DNA of 64,000 nucleotides. Source: Pleomorphomonas diazotrophica. GTDB taxonomy: Bacteria; Pseudomonadota; Alphaproteobacteria; Rhizobiales; Pleomorphomonadaceae. The DNA lies in the NCBI RefSeq assembly GCF_002844595.1, contig NZ_PJNW01000005.1, forward strand, positions 124,001 through 188,000, written 5' to 3'. A program made the translations under genes and the position numbers. Of the stretch, positions 53,864 through 61,296 are shown piece after piece. Below the pieces are notes generated by a model. That model was given only the letters and a program-made list of their open reading frames with translations. It was not told the origin of the DNA and did no database searches. The number at the start of each line of letters is the position of its first letter. Position 1 is the stretch's first letter.

Positions 53864-54002
53864 GTTCGACCTCGCCGGTTCAGGGGAGAACACCGTTGCC
53901 ATGGCGGCCTTCTATCACGCGAGGGCCGCTCGGTAATCCTTTAGTCGCAAAAAACCTTCGGGATCATGCTGGAAAAAACGCGTATTGGCGCGGATTTCAG
54001 CT

Positions 54003-54758
54003 TCAATCCTCGGTCACGCGGCCGATGGCGTCGAGGATCAGGGCGATGTCGGCGGGGCGAGACAGCCTGTGATCCCCATCCTTGACCAAGGTCAGCACCA
54101 CGTCGTCATCGACGAGACGATCGACGATGCGTTGGGCATGGAGGTAGGGTACCGAGGTGTCGGCCATGCCCTGGATGATGATGACGGGCACGCCGAGGCG
54201 GAGCGGCGCATCGAGAAGATTGTGTTTGGCGCCGTCCCGGAAGAAATCGGCGGTGAGGCGATAAGCGGGGCTGCCATACTCGCCGGGGACCTCGATGGTT
54301 TCGCCGGCCTCCACACGGGCGCGCGCCTCGGGCGGCAGCGCCGGATAGAACAGCTTCTCGGTGAAATCGGGGGCCGGGGCGACAAGGACGGCGCCCTTGA
54401 GGCCGGCGGGACACTCGCGGGCCAGCAACAGCGCCATCCAGCCGCCCATCGAAGAGCCGACCACCACGTACTCCGGGCCGGCCTCGGCGGCGATAATCGC
54501 CTTGGCCTCGGCGAACCAGCGGCCGATGCGGCCGTCCTCGAAGGCGCCGTCCGATCCACCGTGGCCGGAGTAGTCGAAGCGCACCACCTTTCGGCCGGTC
54601 TTGCGACCCCAGGCTGACACCGCCTCGGCCTTGGCGCCGGTCATGTCGGACCGGAAACCGCCGAGCCAGACAACAGTCGGGCCGGCTCCATCCTGGACAA
54701 GACCGCGAACAATCCGCCCATCATCCGGCATGGTGATATTGATCGGCCGATCCGTCAT
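54003..54758 (-). CDS. Alpha/beta hydrolase
   Basis: 251 residues from the ATG at 54758 (CGGAG upstream). The nucleophile elbow is VVGSSMGGWMALLLA, the oxyanion region WLGGFRSDMTG and FDYSGHGGSDGAFEDGRIG, the acid region IIQGMADTSVP, and the catalytic His sits in KDGDHRLSRP. The set resembles BEM46/ABHD-type serine esterases or thioesterases (ABHD10-like). The natural substrate is unknown. Confidence 0.9.
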   Translation of the reverse strand: MTDRPINITMPDDGRIVRGLVQDGAGPTVVWLGGFRSDMTGAKAEAVSAWGRKTGRKVVRFDYSGHGGSDGAFEDGRIGRWFAEAKAIIAAEAGPEYVVVGSSMGGWMALLLARECPAGLKGAVLVAPAPDFTEKLFYPALPPEARARVEAGETIEVPGEYGSPAYRLTADFFRDGAKHNLLDAPLRLGVPVIIIQGMADTSVPYLHAQRIVDRLVDDDVVLTLVKDGDHRLSRPADIALILDAIGRVTED

Positions 54759-55080
54759 CTTGCTCCGCCCCACCCCTCATGCGCGCCGGTCTTTGCCGGC
54801 ACCCAAGGCAATCCGCCGCTTCTTTAGCCCATTTCCTGGCTAATTGCGGCGTGTGACCTTGACTTTTTCGCACTCTCCAACGATTTTCAGGCCGTTGTCC
54901 AGCTTGCGAGTCCGTGCTTCACGGAATGACGCGGTTCGCCGTGAGGACAGCCGGCCACCCGTGGATGGCGCCCCTGTTTCAAAGGTGCGATCGGTTTGAC
55001 GATCAAGGTCCTTGACATGGTCGGGCGCTGACATATCCCTGCGGTGATCGTTCCCAAAAACGTCAGAGGAGTTGACAGCC
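54759..55080. other. Intergenic region before infC
   Basis: Contains the infC promoter at 55012-55039 and its ribosome site. A second possible -35 (TTGACT, 54859-54864) has only a poor -10. A minus-strand frame of 97 codons here (54840-55133) runs into infC, has no ribosome site and is not credible. Nothing else is recognised. Confidence 0.5.
55012..55039 (+). promoter_or_regulatory. Promoter of infC
   Basis: Perfect TTGACA (55012-55017), a 16-base spacer and TATCCC (55034-55039). Transcription would start near 55046, leaving about 35 bases of leader before the start codon. Confidence 0.6.
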
Positions 55081-55617
55081 ATTCGTCGCCCGTTCCGAGC
55101 CACCGCCCCCGTCAAGGAAGGTCCGCGCATCAATCGCGAAATCCGGGTCCCTCAGGTCCAGTTGATCGGTGAGGAAGGTGACAACCTCGGCGTTGTCGCG
55201 ATCGCCGATGCCCTGGCCGCTGCTGCCGAGGCCGGCCTCGACCTCGTCGAGATTTCTCCGAATTCGACGCCTCCCGTCTGCAAGATCCTGGATTTCGGCA
55301 AATACAAGTTCGAAGCCCAGAAGAAGGCGTCGGAAGCCCGCAAGAACCAGAAGATCGTCGAAATCAAGGAGATCAAGCTCAGGCCCAACATCGACACGAA
55401 CGATTACGGCGTGAAGATGAAGAGCATGCTGCGGTTTTTCGAGGAAGGCGACAAGGTCAAGGTGACGCTGCGTTTCCGCGGTCGCGAGATGGCTCACCAG
55501 GACCTCGGCTTCAAGCTGCTGCAGCAGGTCAAGGAAGAAACCGTCGGCGTTGCCAAGGTCGAGAGCGAGCCACGCCTCGAAGGCCGTCAGATGGTGATGC
55601 TGCTCGCTCCACGCTGA
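55081..55617 (+). CDS. infC: Translation initiation factor IF-3
   Basis: 178 residues read from ATT at 55081, giving [27 protein letters not shown] (55065-55071) is nine bases before ATT, whereas a TTG at 55072 touches the same ribosome site and is less likely. An ATT start is the known self-regulating feature of infC. Family strings are [48 protein letters not shown] and [14 protein letters not shown]-3 binds the 30S subunit and checks the start codon. A strong terminator follows, so it is separated from rpmI-rplT. Confidence 0.95.
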   Translation: MRRPFRATAPVKEGPRINREIRVPQVQLIGEEGDNLGVVAIADALAAAAEAGLDLVEISPNSTPPVCKILDFGKYKFEAQKKASEARKNQKIVEIKEIKLRPNIDTNDYGVKMKSMLRFFEEGDKVKVTLRFRGREMAHQDLGFKLLQQVKEETVGVAKVESEPRLEGRQMVMLLAPR

Positions 55618-55634
55618 GCATTGCATTTTCCAAG

Positions 55635-55670
55635 GGCTCCGGGCGGCGTTGCCGCGCCGGAGCCTTTTTT
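55635..55670 (+). terminator. Strong terminator after infC
   Basis: GGCTCCGG (55635-55642) pairs with CCGGAGCC (55657-55664), extended inside by GCGGC (55643-55647) and GCCGC (55651-55655). Six Ts follow. Confidence 0.9.
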
Positions 55671-55699
55671 GTTTCGGAGGCGCGATACCTGAATCCGCC

Positions 55700-55728
55700 T
55701 TGCGTCTGCTGCGCTTTTCGGCTAGAAG
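55700..55728 (+). promoter_or_regulatory. Promoter of rpmI-rplT
   Basis: TTGCGT (55700-55705), a 17-base spacer and TAGAAG (55723-55728). The -10 lies within the 12-mer CGGCTAGAAGCC (55719-55730), which recurs exactly upstream of pheS. Confidence 0.5.
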
Positions 55729-55817
55729 CCAGCCACTTCAGGTCGCCCGGCGTGGAAACGGCTCGCCGTGTCCATGGGCATGCCGTGGCGACCGTCGAAG
55801 CTCAAACCCCCGGACAG

Positions 55818-55862
55818 CGCGGTCCAGGGTCGCGGGTCTCCCGCGGCGGACCGCGGCCTTTT
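55818..55862 (+). promoter_or_regulatory. Terminator-like hairpin (possible attenuator) in the rpmI leader
   Basis: The outer stem CGCGGTCC (55818-55825) pairs with GGACCGCG (55848-55855), and the inner stem CGCGGG (55831-55836) with CCCGCG (55840-55845). GCCTTTTC follows. An alternative pairing GGAC (55812-55815) with GTCC (55822-55825) would disrupt the outer stem. It ends about 60 bases before rpmI. The rest of the 304-base gap 55618-55921 holds the infC terminator and the promoter. Confidence 0.5.
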
Positions 55863-55921
55863 CCGGAACAAACAGGCCAGAGGCCCCGAAAGGGATCTCC
55901 TAAAACTCGGAAACGAGCAAA

Positions 55922-56122
55922 ATGCCCAAGATGAAGACGAAGTCGGGCGCCAAGAAGCGCTTCAAGGTGACGGCCAGTGGCCACATCAAGTCTGCTCAGG
56001 CCGGCAAGCGCCATGGCATGATCAAGCGGACCACCAAGTTCATCCGTAAGGCTCGCGGCACCACCGTGCTGTCGAAGCCGGACGAGATCATCATCAAGAA
56101 GAACTTCCTGCCCTACGCCTGA
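55922..56122 (+). CDS. rpmI: 50S ribosomal protein L35
   Basis: 66 residues, strongly basic. It begins [20 protein letters not shown] and ends [11 protein letters not shown]. Length and sequence are the family norm. It is co-transcribed with rplT, 43 bases downstream. Confidence 0.98.
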   Translation: MPKMKTKSGAKKRFKVTASGHIKSAQAGKRHGMIKRTTKFIRKARGTTVLSKPDEIIIKKNFLPYA

Positions 56123-56165
56123 TCCCGCGCGATCAAACGGCACTCACTATCGAGGAGACTGAATT

Positions 56166-56528
56166 ATGGCGCGCGTCAAGCGGGGCGTTACGTCCCATGC
56201 CAAGCACAAGAAGGTTCTAGAGGCCGCCAAGGGCTATCGGGGCCGTCGCAAGAATACCATCAAGACCGCCAAGGCGGCTGTCGATCGCGCGATGCAGTAT
56301 GCGACGCGTGACCGCCGGGCCAAGAAGCGCAACTTCCGCGCCCTCTGGATCCAGCGCATCAATGCCGCTGTTCGCGATGTGACCGGTGGCGAGCTGACCT
56401 ACGCTCGCTTCATCGACCTGCTGGCCAAGGCCGGGATCACCATCGACCGCAAGGTGCTGTCCGAGCTTGCCATCAGCGAGCCGGCATCGTTTAAGGCCAT
56501 CGTCGAGAAGGCCCAGGCTGCCGCCTAA
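56166..56528 (+). CDS. rplT: 50S ribosomal protein L20
   Basis: 120 residues: [23 protein letters not shown] at the rRNA-binding N-terminal helix, and [25 protein letters not shown] in the globular half. L20 is needed early in 50S assembly and in several bacteria represses its own operon by binding the leader or intercistronic mRNA. A GAGGAG ribosome site is visible before the ATG. Confidence 0.98.
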   Translation: MARVKRGVTSHAKHKKVLEAAKGYRGRRKNTIKTAKAAVDRAMQYATRDRRAKKRNFRALWIQRINAAVRDVTGGELTYARFIDLLAKAGITIDRKVLSELAISEPASFKAIVEKAQAAA

Positions 56529-56577
56529 TCAGCGACAGCGCGGGGCCGATCGCTGATCGGCCGCCCCCGACATCACG

Positions 56578-56613
56578 AGAGCGGCGCGCCGGTCGGTGCG
56601 CCGCTCTTTTTTG
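56578..56613 (+). terminator. Terminator of rpmI-rplT
   Basis: AGAGCGGCGC (56578-56587) pairs with GCGCCGCTCT (56598-56607), followed by TTTTTG. Confidence 0.9.
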
Positions 56614-56640
56614 TTTCCGGGATGCATTCGCCGGTAAGAC

Positions 56641-56652
56641 CGGCTAGAAGCC
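56641..56652 (+). promoter_or_regulatory. Shared 12-mer upstream of pheS, possible -10 region
   Basis: CGGCTAGAAGCC is identical to the 12-mer at 55719-55730 upstream of rpmI. It holds TAGAAG (56645-56650) as a candidate -10; no good -35 is seen. It ends 28 bases before the pheS ATG. Confidence 0.35.
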
Positions 56653-56680
56653 TGCCATCAGATCCGCCAGGACATCCGTC

Positions 56681-57763
56681 ATGACCGACATCGAACAGCT
56701 CGAAGCCTCCATTCTCGACGACATCCACGCCGCCGGCGATGAAACCGCCCTCGAGGGCGTGCGCGTCGCCACCCTCGGCAAGCAGGGATCGGTGTCGGCA
56801 CTGCTGAAAACGCTCGGCGCCATGAGCCCCGACGAGCGGCGGACGCGCGGCGCGGCAATCAACGCGCTGAAGGATCGGGTGAGCCTCGCCATCGCCGACC
56901 GCAAGGCGGTGCTGAAGGCCGCCGCCCTTGATGCCCGCCTTGCCCGTGAAACCGTGGATATCTCGCTACCTGTTCGCTCCGGCCCGCTCGCCGAGGGGCG
57001 TATCCACCCGGTGAGCCAGGTGATCGACGAGATCACCGCCATCTTCACCGACATGGGCTTTGCGGTGGCCGAGGGTCCGGATATCGAGACCGACCACTAT
57101 AACTTCACCGCCCTCAACTTCCCGCCGGACCATCCGGCGCGCGAGATGCATGACACCTTCTTCCTGAAGCCGAAGGAAGATGGCTCGCGCCTGCTGCTCA
57201 GAACCCACACCTCGCCGGTACAGGTGCGCACCATGGAGGCGCAGAAGCCGCCGATCCGCATCATTGCGCCCGGCCGCACCTATCGCTGCGACAGCGACGC
57301 CACCCATACGCCGATGTTCCATCAGGTGGAGGGCCTCGTCATCGACGAGACGACCCATTTCGGCCATCTCAAGTGGGTGCTCGAGGAGTTCCTGAAGGCT
57401 TTCTTCGAGGTCGACGAGGTCAAGACCCGCTTCCGCCCGTCCTTCTTCCCGTTCACCGAGCCGTCGATGGAAGTCGACGTCGGCTGCAAGCGCTCGGGTT
57501 CGGAGACCCGCATCGGCGAGGGCGACGACTGGTTGGAGATCTTGGGCTGCGGCATGGTGCATCCCAACGTCATCCGCTCGGCCGGCCTCGACCCCGATGT
57601 CTACCAGGGCTTTGCCTTCGGCATGGGCATCGACCGCATCGCCATGTTGAAATATGGCATGCCCGACCTGCGCGCCTTCTTCGATGCCGATGCCCGCTGG
57701 CTGAAGCACTACGGCTTCCGGCCGCTCGACCTGCCGAGCCTTTATGGCGGTCTGACGGGGTAA
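56681..57763 (+). CDS. pheS: Phenylalanyl-tRNA synthetase alpha subunit
   Basis: 360 residues. An N-terminal coiled-coil (about 1-95) is followed by the class II catalytic core: [53 protein letters not shown] (motif 2 region), [10 protein letters not shown], and [22 protein letters not shown] (motif 3). With PheT it forms the alpha2-beta2 enzyme that charges tRNA-Phe. pheT follows 80 bases later. Confidence 0.98.
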   Translation: MTDIEQLEASILDDIHAAGDETALEGVRVATLGKQGSVSALLKTLGAMSPDERRTRGAAINALKDRVSLAIADRKAVLKAAALDARLARETVDISLPVRSGPLAEGRIHPVSQVIDEITAIFTDMGFAVAEGPDIETDHYNFTALNFPPDHPAREMHDTFFLKPKEDGSRLLLRTHTSPVQVRTMEAQKPPIRIIAPGRTYRCDSDATHTPMFHQVEGLVIDETTHFGHLKWVLEEFLKAFFEVDEVKTRFRPSFFPFTEPSMEVDVGCKRSGSETRIGEGDDWLEILGCGMVHPNVIRSAGLDPDVYQGFAFGMGIDRIAMLKYGMPDLRAFFDADARWLKHYGFRPLDLPSLYGGLTG

Positions 57764-57843
57764 CCGGTGGCAGCCGCCAACCTGTTTATCCGTCCGCTCG
57801 CCGGGCCAAGCCAATCAGAATTTCCGATTACGGATTTGCCAAA

Positions 57844-60258
57844 ATGAAGTTCACACTCAGCTGGCTGAAAGACCATCTTGATACCGAGGCCTCGCTCGAC
57901 GAGGTCGTCGAGGCGCTCACCATGGTGGGCCTCGAGGTGGAAGAGGTTTCCGATCCCTCGGCGCCACTCAAGCCTTTCGTCGTGGCCAAGATCGTCACCG
58001 CCGACAAGCACCCCAACGCCGACAAGCTGAAGCTGCTGTCGGTCGATGCGGGCAAGGGACCGGTGCAGGTGGTGTGCGGCGCGCCCAATGCGCGGGCGGG
58101 CCTCAAGGGTGTGTTCGCCCTGCCCGGCGTGGTCATTCCGGCCACCGGCGACGTTCTGGAAGTCGGCACCATTCGCGGCGTCGAGAGCCGGGGCATGATG
58201 TGTTCGGAGCGCGAGCTCGGCCTGTCGGACGAGCATAACGGCATCATCGAGCTGCCCGAGGACGCCCCGATCGGCGTGTCCTTCGCCGACTATCGTGGTG
58301 GCGCCGATCCGGTGATCGACATTTCCATCACCCCCAACCGCCCCGACTGCCTTGGTGTGCGCGGCATCGCCCGCGATCTCGCGGCGCGCGGTCTCGGCAC
58401 GCTGAAACCCGACCCGCTGGCGCCGGTTCCTGGCGCCTTCGCGTCGCCGGTGCCGATCTCGCTGACGTTCGACGGCGACGATACGCCCTGCCCGGTGTTC
58501 GCCGGCCGCGTGGTGCGTGGCCTCAAGAACGGTCCGTCGCCGAAGTGGCTGCAGGACAGGCTCAAGGCCATCGGTCTTCGTCCGATCTCGGCCTTGGTCG
58601 ACATCACCAACTACCTGACTTTCGATCGCGGCCGTCCGCTGCACGTCTACGACGCCGACAAGCTGACCGGCACCATCCGCGCCCGCCTCGGCAAGACTGG
58701 CGAGAGCCTTCTGGCGCTCGATGGCAAGACCTACGCGGTGGACGAGAGCATGTGCGTCATCGCCGACGACGCCGCAGTGCTCGGCCTTGGCGGCGTCATG
58801 GGTGGCGAGACCACCGGTTCCACCGAAGCCACCACCTCAGTCTTCATCGAAAGCGCCTTCTTCGATGCCGGTCGCACCGCCCGTACCGGCCGCCGGCTGG
58901 GCCTCAACTCGGATGCCCGCTTCCGCTTCGAGCGTGGCGTCGATCCCGGCTTCGTGGTGGCCGGCCTCGAGCTGGCGACGCGGATGGTGCTCGACCTCTG
59001 CGGCGGCGAGGCTTCCGAGATCGTGGTGGCCGGCAAGGAACCGCTCCAGAACAAGGTGATCGACTTCCCGCTCGCCGAGGTGAAGCGCCTCTCCGGCCTC
59101 GATCTGCCGGCCGAGACCATCGCCGGCACGCTGGAGAAGCTCGGCTTCAAGGTGACAGGTGGCGGCGACAACCGCTCGGTCGCCGTGCCGTCCTGGCGGC
59201 CGGACGTTCACGGCAAGGCCGACCTCGTCGAGGAAGTGGTGCGTATCGTCGGTCTCGATCAGGTGAAGGCGACGGCGCTGCCGCGTATCGCCTCGGTGTC
59301 GCAGAAGGTGCTGACGCCGCTGCAGATCCGCACCCGCCGTGCCAAGCGGACGCTGGCAGCGCGCGGCCTCGTCGAGGCGGTGACCTGGTCCTTCCTCGCC
59401 AAGCCGGTAGCCGTGCTGTTCGGCGGCGGGGCACCCGAGCTCGAACTCGCCAACCCGATCTCCGCCGATATGAGCGACATGCGGCCGAGCCTGATTCCCG
59501 GCCTCGTCGCTGCAGTGAAGCGCAACGCCGACCGCGGCCTTGCCGACCTCTCCCTGTTCGAAGTGGGGCAGATATTCGCCGGCGACCGCCCCCAGGACCA
59601 GAGCATCGCTGCCACTGCCGTACGCGAAGGTAGTGCCGGTCTGGCCGGTGCTGGTCGTCATTGGGCTGGTTCCGCGCCCGCCGTCACCGCCTTTGACGCC
59701 AAGGCCGATGCGTTGGCGCTGCTCGACGCCTTGGGTGTCGACACGTCACGCGTCCAGATCGTCCGTTCGGCGCCGAGCTGGTTCCATCCTGGCCGCTCGG
59801 GCAGCATCCAGCTCGGACCGCAGACCGTGCTCGCTCACTTCGGCGAGCTGCATCCGGCCGTCGTCGAAGCCCTGGATGCCGAGGGACCGATCGTTGCCGC
59901 CGAGGTGATCCTCGACCGCATCCCTGTCGCCAAGGCGAAGGCCGGCCGCAGCAAGCCTGCGCTGGCGCTTTCCGCGTTCATGCCGGTCAGCCGCGACTTC
60001 GCCTTCGTCGTCGACGACGGCATCGAAGTGGCTAAGATCATCAAGGCGGTGCAGGGCGCCGACAAGAAACTGATCGGCAGCGTCGACGTGTTCGACATCT
60101 ACAAGGGCGAGCACGTGGCCGCGGGCCAGAAGTCGGTGGCCATTGCCGTCACGCTGACGCCGAGCGACCGCACGCTGACCGACGAAGACATCGAGAAGGT
60201 GTCTAAGGCCATCATCGCCGCGGTGCAGAAGGCAACCGGCGCAGCGCTACGCGGCTGA
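57844..60258 (+). CDS. pheT: Phenylalanyl-tRNA synthetase beta subunit
   Basis: 804 residues from the ATG at 57844. The frame is open back to 57373, inside pheS, but only from MKFTLSWLKDHLDTE does it match PheT. Domains in order: tRNA-binding OB fold (about 39-150, with VVCGAPNARAGLKGVFALPG), B3/4 editing domain (about 210-390), B5 (about 400-475), catalytic-like core (RAKRTLAARGLVEAVTWSF) and C-terminal FDX-ACB domain (ALSAFMPVSRDFAFVVDD). It completes the tRNA-Phe synthetase and edits mischarged Tyr. Confidence 0.98.
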   Translation: MKFTLSWLKDHLDTEASLDEVVEALTMVGLEVEEVSDPSAPLKPFVVAKIVTADKHPNADKLKLLSVDAGKGPVQVVCGAPNARAGLKGVFALPGVVIPATGDVLEVGTIRGVESRGMMCSERELGLSDEHNGIIELPEDAPIGVSFADYRGGADPVIDISITPNRPDCLGVRGIARDLAARGLGTLKPDPLAPVPGAFASPVPISLTFDGDDTPCPVFAGRVVRGLKNGPSPKWLQDRLKAIGLRPISALVDITNYLTFDRGRPLHVYDADKLTGTIRARLGKTGESLLALDGKTYAVDESMCVIADDAAVLGLGGVMGGETTGSTEATTSVFIESAFFDAGRTARTGRRLGLNSDARFRFERGVDPGFVVAGLELATRMVLDLCGGEASEIVVAGKEPLQNKVIDFPLAEVKRLSGLDLPAETIAGTLEKLGFKVTGGGDNRSVAVPSWRPDVHGKADLVEEVVRIVGLDQVKATALPRIASVSQKVLTPLQIRTRRAKRTLAARGLVEAVTWSFLAKPVAVLFGGGAPELELANPISADMSDMRPSLIPGLVAAVKRNADRGLADLSLFEVGQIFAGDRPQDQSIAATAVREGSAGLAGAGRHWAGSAPAVTAFDAKADALALLDALGVDTSRVQIVRSAPSWFHPGRSGSIQLGPQTVLAHFGELHPAVVEALDAEGPIVAAEVILDRIPVAKAKAGRSKPALALSAFMPVSRDFAFVVDDGIEVAKIIKAVQGADKKLIGSVDVFDIYKGEHVAAGQKSVAIAVTLTPSDRTLTDEDIEKVSKAIIAAVQKATGAALRG

Positions 60259-60284
60259 GCGCCAAGCAAGCCAAGAGATGTGCG

Positions 60285-60311
60285 AAGGCCGCGGGAGACC
60301 GCGGCCTTTTT
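60285..60311 (+). terminator. Terminator of pheST
   Basis: AAGGCCGCGG (60285-60294), loop GAGA, CCGCGGCCTT (60299-60308) and trailing Ts. It reaches almost to the stop codon of the convergent mepA gene. Confidence 0.9.
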
Positions 60312-60313
60312 CA

Positions 60314-61168
60314 TTACTTTGCGACCAGAACCTGCGAGCACTCCGGCGGCAGATCCTTCAGGGTGATCTCCGGTGGCGGTGGCTTGGGCTTCGACGGCTT
60401 CGTCGGTTTGGGCGGTGGCGGCGCGTACCAGCTTTGGAGTTCGGCGCCGCAGCCGTCGCCCGACGGCGGATCGACCTGGGGCTTGCAGGTCGGCGAGTTG
60501 CGCGGACAGGCGAGGCGGATGTGGAAATGGAAGTCGTGCCCCCACCAGGGGCGCACCTTGGATAGCCATCCGCGATCGCCGGTCGCGCCTTCGCAGAGCG
60601 CCTTCTTGATGGCCCGGTTGACGAAGATGCGCTCCACCTCCGGCTGTTTCGCCGCCAAGCGTATGATGTTGAACTGGCGGTCCGAAAACTTCTTCGGGTC
60701 GACGCTGAGCGTGTTGGGTGCCAGCATCGACACGGCGCTCACCCGCTCGCGTTCGTCGTAGGTCAATTCACGCTTCGGCATTGGTGTCAGCCAGATGTCG
60801 GCATCGAGCCCGATCTGGTGGCTGGCGTGGCCCGACGACATGGGGCCGCCCCTCGGCTGCGACATGTCGCCGACCAGAAGGCCGTTCCAGCCGACGGCCG
60901 GCGCCTTCGCCGCGAGGCGTTCGAGAAAGCCGACCAGTACCGGGTTGCCCCAGTTGCGGTTGCGGGACAGGCGCATGACCTGCCATGTCGGGCCGTTGAC
61001 CGGTAGGAGCGCCGCGCCGGCAAGACAGCCTCGGGCGTAGGAGCCTATCGAGCGCGCGGCGAGTGGCGCCGGGGCCTCTACGGCGCCGAACAGTTGCTTG
61101 GCCGGCGTCTCGGCGGCGGCCGGCAGGATGGTGGCAAGGAGGAAGAGGGCAGCGAGGCGACAGGACAT
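60314..61168 (-). CDS. mepA: Penicillin-insensitive murein endopeptidase MepA
   Basis: 284 residues from the ATG at 61168. Signal peptide about 1-19 (ATILPAAA). A LAS-type zinc peptidase: H114, H117 and D124 in SSGHASHQIGLDADIW, and the later zinc His in WWGHDFHFHIRLACP. It cuts D-Ala-mDAP crosslinks in peptidoglycan in the periplasm. Length is close to E. coli MepA (274), but the end is a Pro/Lys-rich tail (from PPPPKPTKPSKPKPPPP) not needed for catalysis. A perfect CtrA-type site lies 57 bases upstream. The frame runs on to 61720, but those residues are not part of the protein. Confidence 0.93.
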   Translation of the reverse strand: MSCRLAALFLLATILPAAAETPAKQLFGAVEAPAPLAARSIGSYARGCLAGAALLPVNGPTWQVMRLSRNRNWGNPVLVGFLERLAAKAPAVGWNGLLVGDMSQPRGGPMSSGHASHQIGLDADIWLTPMPKRELTYDERERVSAVSMLAPNTLSVDPKKFSDRQFNIIRLAAKQPEVERIFVNRAIKKALCEGATGDRGWLSKVRPWWGHDFHFHIRLACPRNSPTCKPQVDPPSGDGCGAELQSWYAPPPPKPTKPSKPKPPPPEITLKDLPPECSQVLVAK

Positions 61169-61224
61169 GGACTGTTCCGGGGCTGTTCCGGCAAGATGAC
61201 CTGCCCATGCTGCGCCATTGCGGA

Positions 61225-61241
61225 TTAACCGGAGATTAACC
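61225..61241. promoter_or_regulatory. Consensus CtrA-type binding site upstream of mepA
   Basis: TTAACCGGAGATTAACC contains TTAA-N7-TTAACC exactly (TTAA at 61225-61228 and 61236-61239). It lies in the 128-base gap between the GT-C gene end and the mepA start. CtrA is the cell-cycle master regulator of alphaproteobacteria. Assignment is by pattern only. Confidence 0.5.
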
Positions 61242-61296
61242 AGCGCGCGGCGGCGACGCCCCTTGATCGACGGGCAACCAGCCGAGGGCCTCGATG

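Noticed and set aside
54840-55133. A 97-codon minus-strand frame before infC
   Set aside because: It starts inside infC, lacks a ribosome site and crosses the infC promoter.
57373-57843. An N-terminal extension of PheT reaching into pheS
   Set aside because: Only residues from 57844 match PheT; the rest is the alternate frame of pheS.
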